Below the pieces are notes generated by a model, which saw only the letters and a program-made list of their open reading frames with translations, was not told where the DNA came from and did no database searches. Positions 46,043-54,034 of a stretch of DNA of 64,000 nucleotides are shown here, one piece after another (the first letter of the stretch is position 1; the number at the start of each line of letters is the position of its first letter). The position numbers and the translations under genes are program-made. Origin of the DNA: Chitinophaga costaii (GTDB taxonomy: Bacteria; Bacteroidota; Bacteroidia; Chitinophagales; Chitinophagaceae); the NCBI RefSeq assembly GCF_900094705.1, contig NZ_FMAR01000002.1, positions 310,001 through 374,000 of the forward strand, read 5' to 3'.

Positions 46043-48955
46043 ATGTTCGGAAAGAATGGAAAATGGTGGGCAAGCTTGCTTATCCTGGCTAGTCTGCAAG
46101 CAGCGGCACAGCAACCCTATATGCGATTAAACAGCGGCAGTGCCGCTGTGCAATGGAAAGTAAAAGCAGCAGCGGCAGTGCCTGATTCGGCGGCTATCTT
46201 CGCAACCGCGTACAACGACAAAGAGTGGGTACCAGCTTCCGTGCCTGGCACCGTGTTTGGCGCTTTCGTGGAGGCAAAGCTGGAGAAAGATCCCAACTTT
46301 GGGGATAACATTTACAAAGTAAACAAAGCAAAATACGATCGTGATTACTGGTATCGCGCGGTATTTACCCCGGCGGCCAGCCCGCATGCCGAAATGCAAT
46401 GGCTGATATTTGAAGGCGTAAACCGCAAAGGAGAAGTATTCCTGAATGGACAACGCCTTGGCCTGCTGGATGGCTTTATGGAACGGGGTAAGTTTGATGT
46501 TAGCAAGCTATTGCGCGCAGGACAGCCTAACGTACTGGCCGTACGGGTACAATGGCCCGGCACGCCCATCGTAAACTATGCAAGCCCCACCTACATTTCC
46601 AGCGCCAGCTGGGACTGGATGCCCTATGTGCCTGGCCTGAATATGGGCATCACCGACGATGTGTACCTGGGTAGCACTGGCGCCGTAACGATCACCGACC
46701 CATGGGTGCGCACCCAACTGCCCGATACGGCGCATGCAAAACTGCATATCAGTATGGAGTTGAATAATAATTCCGGCCAGCAGCAGGATGGTACCGTGTC
46801 TGGCCTGATTACGCCCGGTAATATCCGCTTTTCCCGCACCGTAAAAATAGGTGCCGGTCAAACGGAAAATGTATCCTTTCAGGCAGATATAGACCACCCG
46901 CAATTGTGGTGGCCCAATGGTTATGGCAGCCAGCCACTGTATGCCTGCACGCTGCAATACACGGCGGCAAACCAGGTGTCGGATGAAAAGAAGGTGAGCT
47001 TCGGGATAAAACAATACCGGTACGATACGCTGGGTGGCGTACTGCATGTGCTGGTAAATGGCCAGCCTGTATTTATTAAAGGCGGCAACTGGGGCATGTC
47101 GGAATACATGCTGCGCTGCCGGGGCGGGGAGTATGAAACAAAGGTGAAACTCCATCACGACATGCACCTTAACATGATCCGCAACTGGATAGGAAGTATT
47201 ACCGACGACGAATTTTACGAAGCCTGTGATAAATACGGTATGATGGTGTGGGACGATTTCTGGCTGAACTCTCATCCTAACCTGCCCAGCGACGTATATG
47301 CGTTCAATAAAAATGCAGTAGAAAAAATAAAACGCCTGCGCAACCATCCTTCAATAGCCCTGTGGTGCGGGGAGAATGAAGGCTATCCTTTGCCACCGCT
47401 CAATGGCTGGCTGCGGGAAGATGTGGCCACCTACGATGGCAACGACCGCTTGTACCAGGCTAATTCTCATGCAGACGGTCTTTCCGGCAGTGGTCCCTGG
47501 ACCAGCTTTCCGCCAGCATGGTATTTTACCCGTTTCCCCGGTGGCTTTGGCGGCACGCTGGGTTGGGGTATGCGCTCGGAAATCGGTACGGCAGTATTCA
47601 CCAACGTAGAAAGTTTTAAACGCTTTATGCCGGATACCAGTTGGTGGCCGCGTAATAAAATGTGGGACCTGCATTTCTTTGGCCCCTCCGCCGCCAATGC
47701 TGGCCCGGACCGTTACGACAAGGCCATCCGCACAAATTATGGCGCACCCACCAGCATAGAAGACTACTGCCGCAAAGCGCAGTTGCAAAATATGGAATCC
47801 AACAAAGCGATGTATGAAGGTTGGTTGCACCACATCGGCAACGATGCATCCGGCATCATGACCTGGATGAGCCAGTCGGCCTACCCCAGCCTGGTATGGC
47901 AAACCTATGATTACTACTACGACCTTACCGGTGCTTACTGGGGCGTGAAAGCCGCCTGCGAACCGCTGCACATACAATGGAGCGCTGCCGATAATTCGGT
48001 GAAGGTGGTAAATACTACCGGCCACCATGCTCAAGGCCTCACGGCGCAAGCCGCCGTATACAACCTGGATGGTAAGCCAGCCAAAGAATTTGCCAAAACC
48101 ACAGTGCTGGACGCCCCTGCCAATAATGCCACCCCTTGTTTCGACCTGAATTTTAACATAGACAACCTGGCGTTTCACAAGCCGGCGGTGGCATCGTCTA
48201 CCGCCCACGATGGAGATAGCGCCAGCGCGGTGGCCGATGGCAGTACCGGCTCGCGCTGGAGCAGCCAATACACGGATCATGAATGGGTGTATGTAGATCT
48301 GGGCCAGGACCAGCCTATTAGCACGGTAGTGCTGAACTGGGAAACGGCCTATGCAAAGGCTTACAGCGTACAGGTGTCTGCTGATGCCCAAACCTGGAAG
48401 GAAGTGTACCATACCACCAACGGGCAAGGTGGCATGGAAACCATAGACTTTACACCGGTAAAAGCCCGCTATGTAAGAATGGAAGGCAGTAAACGTGCTA
48501 CGGAATGGGGCTTTTCGCTGTATGATTTTGAAGTGTATGGCCAGCGCAACAAGCGCAGTATTTCGGACGTTCAGTTCATCCGCCTGCTGCTGAAAGACAA
48601 GGATCAGCAAACGGTATCGGAAAACTTTTACTGGAGAAGCAGCCGTATGACAGACTACACAGCGTTGAACAAACTAGCCCCGGTGCAATTAAAAGTAAGT
48701 ACCCGTACGGAAGCTCACGGAGATAGTATAAGGGTGATTGCTGTAATTAAAAACCCCGCTGCCACACCGGCTTTCGCCGTGCGTGTAAATCTGGTAAGGT
48801 CGGATAACCACGAACAAATATTGCCCGCAATGATGAACGATAATTACTTCACCTTACTGGGCGGGGAACAAAAAACGATCTCGATCGACTTTGAACGGAA
48901 GTTATTACCAGGGGGTAAATATTCCTTAACCGCCATCCCTTATAATAACAAATAA
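46043..48955 (+). CDS. GH2 beta-mannosidase-like enzyme with an inserted F5/8 type C (CBM32-like) domain
   Basis: This is 970 residues from the ATG at 46043 (signal peptide ending LQAAAQ); the frame is open earlier but without signal. The sugar-binding and Ig-like domains come first, then a TIM barrel with the acid/base Glu446 in WCGENEG and the nucleophile Glu513 in MRSEIGT. The motifs point to the beta-mannosidase/exo-beta-glucosaminidase branch, and the locus favours beta-mannosidase. Between about residues 708 and 834 sits an F5/8 type C domain (LAFHKPAVASSTA to YDFEVYG), followed by the returning Ig-like sequence VQFIRLLLKDKD. It should cleave the beta-mannosyl core of N-glycans or mannans. 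The gene ends the locus at a strong terminator. Confidence 0.92.
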   Translation: MFGKNGKWWASLLILASLQAAAQQPYMRLNSGSAAVQWKVKAAAAVPDSAAIFATAYNDKEWVPASVPGTVFGAFVEAKLEKDPNFGDNIYKVNKAKYDRDYWYRAVFTPAASPHAEMQWLIFEGVNRKGEVFLNGQRLGLLDGFMERGKFDVSKLLRAGQPNVLAVRVQWPGTPIVNYASPTYISSASWDWMPYVPGLNMGITDDVYLGSTGAVTITDPWVRTQLPDTAHAKLHISMELNNNSGQQQDGTVSGLITPGNIRFSRTVKIGAGQTENVSFQADIDHPQLWWPNGYGSQPLYACTLQYTAANQVSDEKKVSFGIKQYRYDTLGGVLHVLVNGQPVFIKGGNWGMSEYMLRCRGGEYETKVKLHHDMHLNMIRNWIGSITDDEFYEACDKYGMMVWDDFWLNSHPNLPSDVYAFNKNAVEKIKRLRNHPSIALWCGENEGYPLPPLNGWLREDVATYDGNDRLYQANSHADGLSGSGPWTSFPPAWYFTRFPGGFGGTLGWGMRSEIGTAVFTNVESFKRFMPDTSWWPRNKMWDLHFFGPSAANAGPDRYDKAIRTNYGAPTSIEDYCRKAQLQNMESNKAMYEGWLHHIGNDASGIMTWMSQSAYPSLVWQTYDYYYDLTGAYWGVKAACEPLHIQWSAADNSVKVVNTTGHHAQGLTAQAAVYNLDGKPAKEFAKTTVLDAPANNATPCFDLNFNIDNLAFHKPAVASSTAHDGDSASAVADGSTGSRWSSQYTDHEWVYVDLGQDQPISTVVLNWETAYAKAYSVQVSADAQTWKEVYHTTNGQGGMETIDFTPVKARYVRMEGSKRATEWGFSLYDFEVYGQRNKRSISDVQFIRLLLKDKDQQTVSENFYWRSSRMTDYTALNKLAPVQLKVSTRTEAHGDSIRVIAVIKNPAATPAFAVRVNLVRSDNHEQILPAMMNDNYFTLLGGEQKTISIDFERKLLPGGKYSLTAIPYNNK

Positions 48956-48992
48956 ACGCACAACTGCTTCGCAGATAGTTAGTATACCATAC

Positions 48993-49028
48993 AAAGAACA
49001 GGTGCTGCAAATGGCCTGTTCTTTTTTT
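48993..49028 (+). terminator. Strong Rho-independent terminator after the mannose-glycan locus
   Basis: A perfect ten-pair stem (AAAGAACAGG / CCTGTTCTTT) with a 12-base loop runs into a tract of eight T starting within the stem. It lies 37 bases after the GH2 stop. Confidence 0.9.
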
Positions 49029-49095
49029 TGCTATACCTGGATGGCGGGTCTGTATCAGCCGGGCTATGGCTGTCAGAACCCTCAGTAAGATCCGC

Positions 49096-49142
49096 AAAAA
49101 AACCGCCTTGCGGCCAGGTTAATTTCCCGTGCAGCAAGGCGG
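49096..49142 (-). terminator. Rho-independent terminator facing left
   Basis: A nine-pair stem (CCGCCTTGC / GCAAGGCGG) with a 22-base loop is followed on the minus strand by seven T. It would stop transcripts from the carboxylesterase gene at 49438-51057, or from the decayed SDR gene between them. Confidence 0.75.
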
Positions 49143-49245
49143 CAGGCTGTTACTGAAATAACAAATTTGGCATTACTGGCCGAAGCATAGGCTGCTAGTT
49201 TGGTAACGAGCATAATATAAAAAGCAAATTCTGTAAAAGTAATTT

Positions 49246-49374
49246 TTACAGGTAGGTGTAAATGCGCGAACGAATCCGCACACCAACAGTGGATTCATAA
49301 TCGGCAAGGCCCGCCCAATCGGTATGGAAAGTACAGGGTTCTACCACCGTTACTTTTATGCCGAGGGGTGAGGT
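49246..49374 (-). pseudogene. C-terminal remnant of a short-chain dehydrogenase/reductase
   Basis: The minus strand encodes TSPLGIKVTVVEPCTFHTDWAG, then a short tail and a TAA at 49246. This is the GIKVTxVEPGxFxTDWAG segment of SDR oxidoreductases, with Cys in place of the usual Gly. Upstream the frame loses all similarity (the Rossmann fold and YxxxK site are missing), so only the substrate-loop segment survives. It lies directly before a left-facing terminator, probably the original end of this gene. Confidence 0.6.
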
Positions 49375-49437
49375 TTTAAGTAGGCAGCAGAAGTTTAAGC
49401 AGGCAACTGTGGTGCAGTCAACAAAAAAGAATTCCTG

Positions 49438-51057
49438 CTATTCCGGCTTACTATATATTTTATCCAGGAATAAATACCGGTCCCTGGTGGTTTCCTGGCG
49501 TAAAATAGTGCGCACATTGATATCTATATACGGGGCATTTTGTTGGGTTGTCCATGACTCCCACTTGGGTAGTCCAGCACCGTTTGGATTGCCGGTTTTA
49601 ATAAAATTGGCAAAGTAGCTTTCCATGGTATTGGATACGGTGTAATCTGCTGGCGTCCAGGCATACGCTTTATTGCTGGCCAGGTTTCCCATGGCGTAGG
49701 CTATCTCCCAAGCGTGTGGTGCGCCAATGGGCTTGGAAGGAGTGGATTTAGCAGCATCACCTTTTATACCTTTGACGGCTAGTCCTGGGGTGGTGTTGCC
49801 GATTTCATTGACCATGGGCGGAGGGATGCGGGAAAATAGATAGCGATATACGGGGTGTCCGCCGCTTTGCGCATGTAAGTCGGCCCATTTCCAGGTGCTG
49901 TACACGATAAAACGGTCGCTGCCCAATGCTGTAGCTGAGCGGATCACTTCTTCATTGGTATTGCCTGGATACAGCCGGAGCGCTTCCTGGGCCTGGTCGC
50001 CATACAATTGTTGTATTTCCTGCTTATAATTTTCTGGTGTAGGGGCGGCGGAATGCATGATAGAATGGTAAGACACTTCAGCAGAATTCCAGCCTAGCAA
50101 GAGGGGTATTGCAGCCTGCTTTCCGGCGGCATAGATTTCGGGCAGGGAGTTAGGTAGTAAATATCCGTCTATGGTAGTAATGGCTTGCCCTGCGCCGAGC
50201 TTATACACCGAATCTTGCAGCTGGGCAGCGGGCATTGCACGAAGTGCAGCCAGTGTGGTGGCGTGCAACTGGGTGGCTAAAGCTACTCCTTTTTGTTCTG
50301 CAGCTGCCAGTGGAATGGGATACAAAGTAGGCTTAATGGCGGCACCGCTTTCCCCAATAGCTCCAACTATCAGGTGTTTGGATAATGGGGATGCCATCAT
50401 CACGGATACGGAAATACTACCCGCCGATTCGCCGGCAATGGTTACATGACCTGGATCTCCGCCAAAAGCAGCGATATTTTTTTGTACCCATTGCAGGGCG
50501 GCTAGCTGATCGAGATAACCATAATTGCCCGATGCATGATTGGGCGATTCCTGCGTGAGTTCGGGGTGGGAGAAAAAGCCGAAGATGCCCAGGCGGTAAT
50601 TTACCGTAAGGGCAATGATGCCCCGTTTGGCCATGCTTTCTCCATCGTAGCGGGCTTCAGAGCCATCGCCAGAAGTGAGGCCGCCACCGTAGAAATACAC
50701 CAGCACGGGAAGCTTGCCATTGCCGGTGTGGGCCGGGGCCCACACATTCAGGTAGAGGCAGTCTTCGCTCATTCCGGATGAGCGGAATATCATATCGCTA
50801 TAAGTGTTTTTTTGCATGGGGTTTGGCCCAAAATGGTCTGCCTTTAACACTCCCTCCCAGTGATGGGCGGCCTGTGGTGCTTTCCAACGCAAATCGCCCA
50901 CCGGAGGCTGCGCAAAAGGAATGCCCTTAAAAGCAATGACGGACGACCCAGGGGCCTGCACTCCTTCCACAATACCGCTTTCCACGGTTACTTGTTTTTG
51001 GGAAAAAGTGGGGATGGTTTGTAGGAGCACGGCAAATGACAGCAGGAGTTTTTTCAT
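49438..51057 (-). CDS. Carboxylesterase type B (alpha/beta hydrolase)
   Basis: This is 539 residues from the ATG at 51057, with a signal peptide ending at TFSQ; the frame is open to 51168 without signal. The type-B esterase signatures are clear: SEDCLYLNVWAP, the nucleophile Ser211 in GESAGS, and FKGIPFAQPPVGDLRW near the N-terminus. The oxyanion-hole motif, normally HGGG, reads YGGG here (YFYGGGL), so a His is replaced by Tyr. It would hydrolyse carboxyl esters outside the cytoplasm; the substrate is unknown. It is flanked by decayed SDR, cupin and FecR fragments and appears to be the only survivor of an older group of genes. Confidence 0.92.
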   Translation of the reverse strand: MKKLLLSFAVLLQTIPTFSQKQVTVESGIVEGVQAPGSSVIAFKGIPFAQPPVGDLRWKAPQAAHHWEGVLKADHFGPNPMQKNTYSDMIFRSSGMSEDCLYLNVWAPAHTGNGKLPVLVYFYGGGLTSGDGSEARYDGESMAKRGIIALTVNYRLGIFGFFSHPELTQESPNHASGNYGYLDQLAALQWVQKNIAAFGGDPGHVTIAGESAGSISVSVMMASPLSKHLIVGAIGESGAAIKPTLYPIPLAAAEQKGVALATQLHATTLAALRAMPAAQLQDSVYKLGAGQAITTIDGYLLPNSLPEIYAAGKQAAIPLLLGWNSAEVSYHSIMHSAAPTPENYKQEIQQLYGDQAQEALRLYPGNTNEEVIRSATALGSDRFIVYSTWKWADLHAQSGGHPVYRYLFSRIPPPMVNEIGNTTPGLAVKGIKGDAAKSTPSKPIGAPHAWEIAYAMGNLASNKAYAWTPADYTVSNTMESYFANFIKTGNPNGAGLPKWESWTTQQNAPYIDINVRTILRQETTRDRYLFLDKIYSKPE

Positions 51058-51217
51058 ATCGCTTGGTTTGTGGAATTGTAGTGCGTTAAGATAATAAATT
51101 TTTTGTGCCCTGCCAGCCCTGCGGGCAGGAAATAAACTTTGTAGGCAAGCAGGTCCTATGCAAAGCATTTTCCGCAGCCGTCAGGTGCTTATTCAAACCC
51201 TTCCGAGCCGGAAACAA

Positions 51218-51361
51218 TTACACGGTAAAAACAACGGTCTGGGAAGACGCGTTTGAAAAACGGTGTGCCTTTCCAGCTTCTACCGTCAGTTTATCACCAG
51301 CGGCAAGTAGAACGTTTGTACCCTTGAATCCATTAGTTAACACGCCTTCGGCAATAGGTGC
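51218..51361 (-). pseudogene. C-terminal remnant of a cupin-domain protein
   Basis: The minus strand encodes APIAEGVLTNGF, then LLAAGDKLTVEAGKAHRFSN and VVFTV before a TAA at 51218. This matches the second half of a cupin barrel (EGxL..., GDxxxVxAGxxHRFxN). Upstream sequence with the first histidine motif is not in frame. It lies 160 bases before the esterase gene on the same strand. Confidence 0.6.
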
Positions 51362-51475
51362 CCTGCATTTCGAAGGGGATGCGAAAAAAATCATAATTTT
51401 AGTCGATTGAAGAGGATAATATGTTACTGTTTGAGCAACATGAAAACAGGTGAAGTCCCTGAGATCATTTAAAAG

Positions 51476-51523
51476 CAGCTGAAGCTTTCATACGTGCAAT
51501 CTGAAGGTTGCAGCTGTTTTTTT
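51476..51523 (+). terminator. Orphan Rho-independent terminator
   Basis: An imperfect stem begins CAGCTGAAGCTTTCA and pairs with TGAAGGTTGCAGCTG (two G-T pairs, one mismatch), followed by seven T on the plus strand. No plus-strand gene lies upstream within 2 kb, so it may be left from a deleted gene or end a small RNA. Nothing else is visible between 51362 and 51622. Confidence 0.55.
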
Positions 51524-51622
51524 CTTACGGAGGTTTGATAGGCGTCATGACGAAGCAGTGATTTTGGTTTGGGGGATGAAGGAATAGCGGTAGTGATTCC
51601 CTGATATTTTTACGCGCACAGG

Positions 51623-52015
51623 TTAATGTGCTGCGCTGATCATATATGTTTCGTTGGTGGCATTGAAATAATAAGCGACCCCGTTAAAATCGCATACCAT
51701 GGCCAGGATGCCTTTCAGGTCATCGTTGGACGTAAGGATAATAGTGAATTTCTTTTCTTTCAGTTCCCCGTCTTGAATCTCAATATTTACATGATAGCGT
51801 TGTTCCAATTGCCGGCAAATGGCGTCAAAAGTAATGTCGTTCAGTTATACATCCTGCGTAGCCCAGGTGATGGCGGTCGTGGCATTCACTACGCTAAAGC
51901 TGGATTGGTCGGTAGTTTTGGTGTAAATTACCTTTCGGTTGGGTTCCTGGTCGCCCTTATATGTAGCCACTTTCACCTTGCCGGTAATAACGACTATGCT
52001 ATATTTAAAGTATAA
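51623..52015 (-). pseudogene. C-terminal remnant of a FecR-family anti-sigma factor with an internal stop
   Basis: Two minus-strand frames in the same register are joined by a TAA at 51847-51845. Before it, VVITGKVKVATYKGD and TAITWATQDV match the end of a FecR domain. After it, LNDITFDAICRQLEQRYHVN and KKFTIILTSNDDLKGILAM match the DUF4974 domain. The TAA stands where family members have an aromatic residue. The N-terminal half and any sigma gene are missing; the M28 peptidase gene begins just where the FecR sequence would continue. It shows that another sigma/FecR system once stood here. Confidence 0.75.
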
Positions 52016-52024
52016 ACCCTGCGC

Positions 52025-53488
52025 ATGAAACAATTACTCACCGCCGCCACTTTATTGTGTACCCTTTCTGTTACAGCCCAACAGGCTAAAAACGTCGGCC
52101 TGTCTGCCATCAAAATAGCCGACTTACAGCGCGACCTTTATGCCCTGGCAGACGATCATTTCCGGGGCCGGGAAGCCGGTACCCAGGATGAACTGGATGC
52201 AGCCGCCTGGCTGGCAGAACAAGCCCGCCAAATAGGCTTGCAGCCCGCCGGCGACAATGGCACTTACTTCCAGTATTTCCCCCTGATCCGGGACCGGGTA
52301 AGTTCGGAGAGCCAGATTATCCTCCATCATAAACCCCTGGAATTATGGAAAGATGTGATCGTGTTTGAACCCGTACACGCCCAGGTAAATGCCCCTCTAA
52401 TATTCCTTAACGGCCTCCAGGACATCGACACAGCCGATGTGAAGGGCAAAGCAGTAATACTCCGCTTTTCACCGGAAGGCATTACCAATCCCATGATCAA
52501 AAGCCTGCGCCGCTATGCCACACTGATCATCCGCGACCGCGTGAAACGCCTGGCCGGCAAAGGCCCCGCCGCCATTGTATTTGTGTCCGACAGTACCGCC
52601 AGCCAGGACTGGGCGCGCTCGCTGGAATATGCAGACCGTGGCACCTATCACATGGATGGCGGTTATTTCAATTCCATCATCGTAAAAGACATACCGCTGC
52701 TATGGATCAACGACCCTTCCCTGATCACCCAAGACAGCAATAACCAAACGCTGGTAGCGAATATCGTTACCGACCATTTCATTTATCCCTCGGTGAATGT
52801 GGTGGCTAAACAAGAGGGTAGCGATGCTACATTGAAATCGGAATACGTATTGTTTAGTGGCCATATTGACCATGATGGCGTACGCCACCTGGCACCCGGG
52901 GCAGACTCTATTTATAATGGCGCAGACGACAACGCCACTGTGGACGTGGCCTTGCTGGCCGCCGGGCGCGCATTTAAAAAACAACCGGGCCGCCGTTCTG
53001 TATTATTTGTTTTTCATGGGGCAGAAGAACGGGGGCTTTACGGATCTACCTGGTTTGCAGCACACCCCACGGTGCCCAAAGCGGCGATAGTAAGTGTGTT
53101 GAATGGAGATATGATAGGGCGTAACAATATAGACAGTGCTGCCCTGCTGGGCGTGAACCCGCCCCACCGCAATTCTAAAGACCTCGTAAGCGTGGCCCTG
53201 GCAGCCAATGCGGCGGGCCCCCATTTTAAACTGGATACTACCTGGGACAATCCTCAACAAATAGAAGGATGGTATTTCCGCAGCGACCACCTGCCTTATG
53301 CCAGGGCCGGTATACCATCCATCTTCTTCACTACATTATTACATCCCGACTATCACACAGTACGGGATGATGCCAGTCGTATAAATTATCAGAAGCTCAC
53401 GAAAATGACCCAATGGCTGTACCTCACTGCCCGCACCCTCGCCGACCAGGACGCTAGGCCCGCCGTGGATGCAGGATTTAGGCTGTAG
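52025..53488 (+). CDS. M28-family metallopeptidase
   Basis: This is a 487-residue exported zinc aminopeptidase-like protein with signal peptide MKQLLTAATLLCTLSVTAQ. A protease-associated insert (about 130-230) is followed by the catalytic domain with the two-zinc ligand set: His280 and Asp282 in HIDHDG, Asp301/302 in NGADDNATV, catalytic Glu334-Glu335 in HGAEERGL, Asp362 in NGDMIGR, and a late His in LHPDYHTVRDD. It probably removes N-terminal residues from peptides outside the cytoplasm. It stands alone on the plus strand; a strong hairpin follows. Confidence 0.94.
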   Translation: MKQLLTAATLLCTLSVTAQQAKNVGLSAIKIADLQRDLYALADDHFRGREAGTQDELDAAAWLAEQARQIGLQPAGDNGTYFQYFPLIRDRVSSESQIILHHKPLELWKDVIVFEPVHAQVNAPLIFLNGLQDIDTADVKGKAVILRFSPEGITNPMIKSLRRYATLIIRDRVKRLAGKGPAAIVFVSDSTASQDWARSLEYADRGTYHMDGGYFNSIIVKDIPLLWINDPSLITQDSNNQTLVANIVTDHFIYPSVNVVAKQEGSDATLKSEYVLFSGHIDHDGVRHLAPGADSIYNGADDNATVDVALLAAGRAFKKQPGRRSVLFVFHGAEERGLYGSTWFAAHPTVPKAAIVSVLNGDMIGRNNIDSAALLGVNPPHRNSKDLVSVALAANAAGPHFKLDTTWDNPQQIEGWYFRSDHLPYARAGIPSIFFTTLLHPDYHTVRDDASRINYQKLTKMTQWLYLTARTLADQDARPAVDAGFRL

Positions 53489-53536
53489 CGATAAAACGCA
53501 TTGTTTTCGCAGCAAAGGTGCACTTTTAAAAATACA

Positions 53537-53570
53537 AAGCGGTGCAAACAAATGAATGTTTGCACTGCTT
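53537..53570. terminator. Long hairpin between M28 peptidase and DUF3820
   Basis: A fourteen-pair stem (one G-T pair) encloses AATGAA, between two convergent genes. On the minus strand it is followed by TGTATTTTTAAAAG, so it could stop the DUF3820 transcript, and it may stop M28 readthrough as well. Confidence 0.6.
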
Positions 53571-53772
53571 GCAGGTGGGGGTTAACATAAAACTATTTTC
53601 CACCCGGCCCGAATAGTAGTCTTAACTGGGCCAACTGAGAGCCGCCGTGGCACTAAAGGAGCAGAATATGCCTGTTACGCTGGGTACGGAATATTGAAGA
53701 AGCCGCGCTTGCATTCAATATAGAGCATACAAATATTTTACTTCTTTTGGAGGCCTACTTCCGTATATAAAA

Positions 53773-54000
53773 TCATTTCCGCAACGGCGTCAGCAAATGC
53801 ATCAATCCATTACTCTTAATTACGAGCAGCGTTTCCAGCAACATGCCCAGCTTACCCGGAGGAAAACCACCTTTCCGCGGGAACCACTCCAGGTAAGACA
53901 CCGGCAGGTCGCACAGCGTGGTGCCTTTGTATTTACCAAAGGGCATTTTCATCTTCACCAGTTCCTGTAATAGCGCGCCATCGGGTTGTGGTACTTCCAT
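53773..54000 (-). CDS. DUF3820-family small protein
   Basis: This is a 75-residue soluble protein with the DUF3820 signature MPFGKYKGTTLCDLPVSYLEWF near residues 19-40. The family has been named a putative quorum-sensing-regulated virulence factor, but the activity is unknown to me. It resembles the DNA-exonuclease-associated segment FGKYKGx..DxPxxYLxW. It lies 34 bases after the putative glycoside hydrolase and may be the last gene of that operon. Confidence 0.9.
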   Translation of the reverse strand: MEVPQPDGALLQELVKMKMPFGKYKGTTLCDLPVSYLEWFPRKGGFPPGKLGMLLETLLVIKSNGLMHLLTPLRK

Positions 54001-54034
54001 GTGTTCAAAAATTAAAGCCAGCGAAGATAAGCTT

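Noticed and set aside
47351..48610. A 419-codon open frame on the minus strand
   Set aside because: It lies entirely antisense to the GH2 gene, has no recognisable domain, and its composition (His, Ile and Arg rich) is typical of a shadow frame.
49358..49618. An 86-codon plus-strand frame
   Set aside because: It overlaps the end of the esterase gene antisense and has no similarity that I can see.
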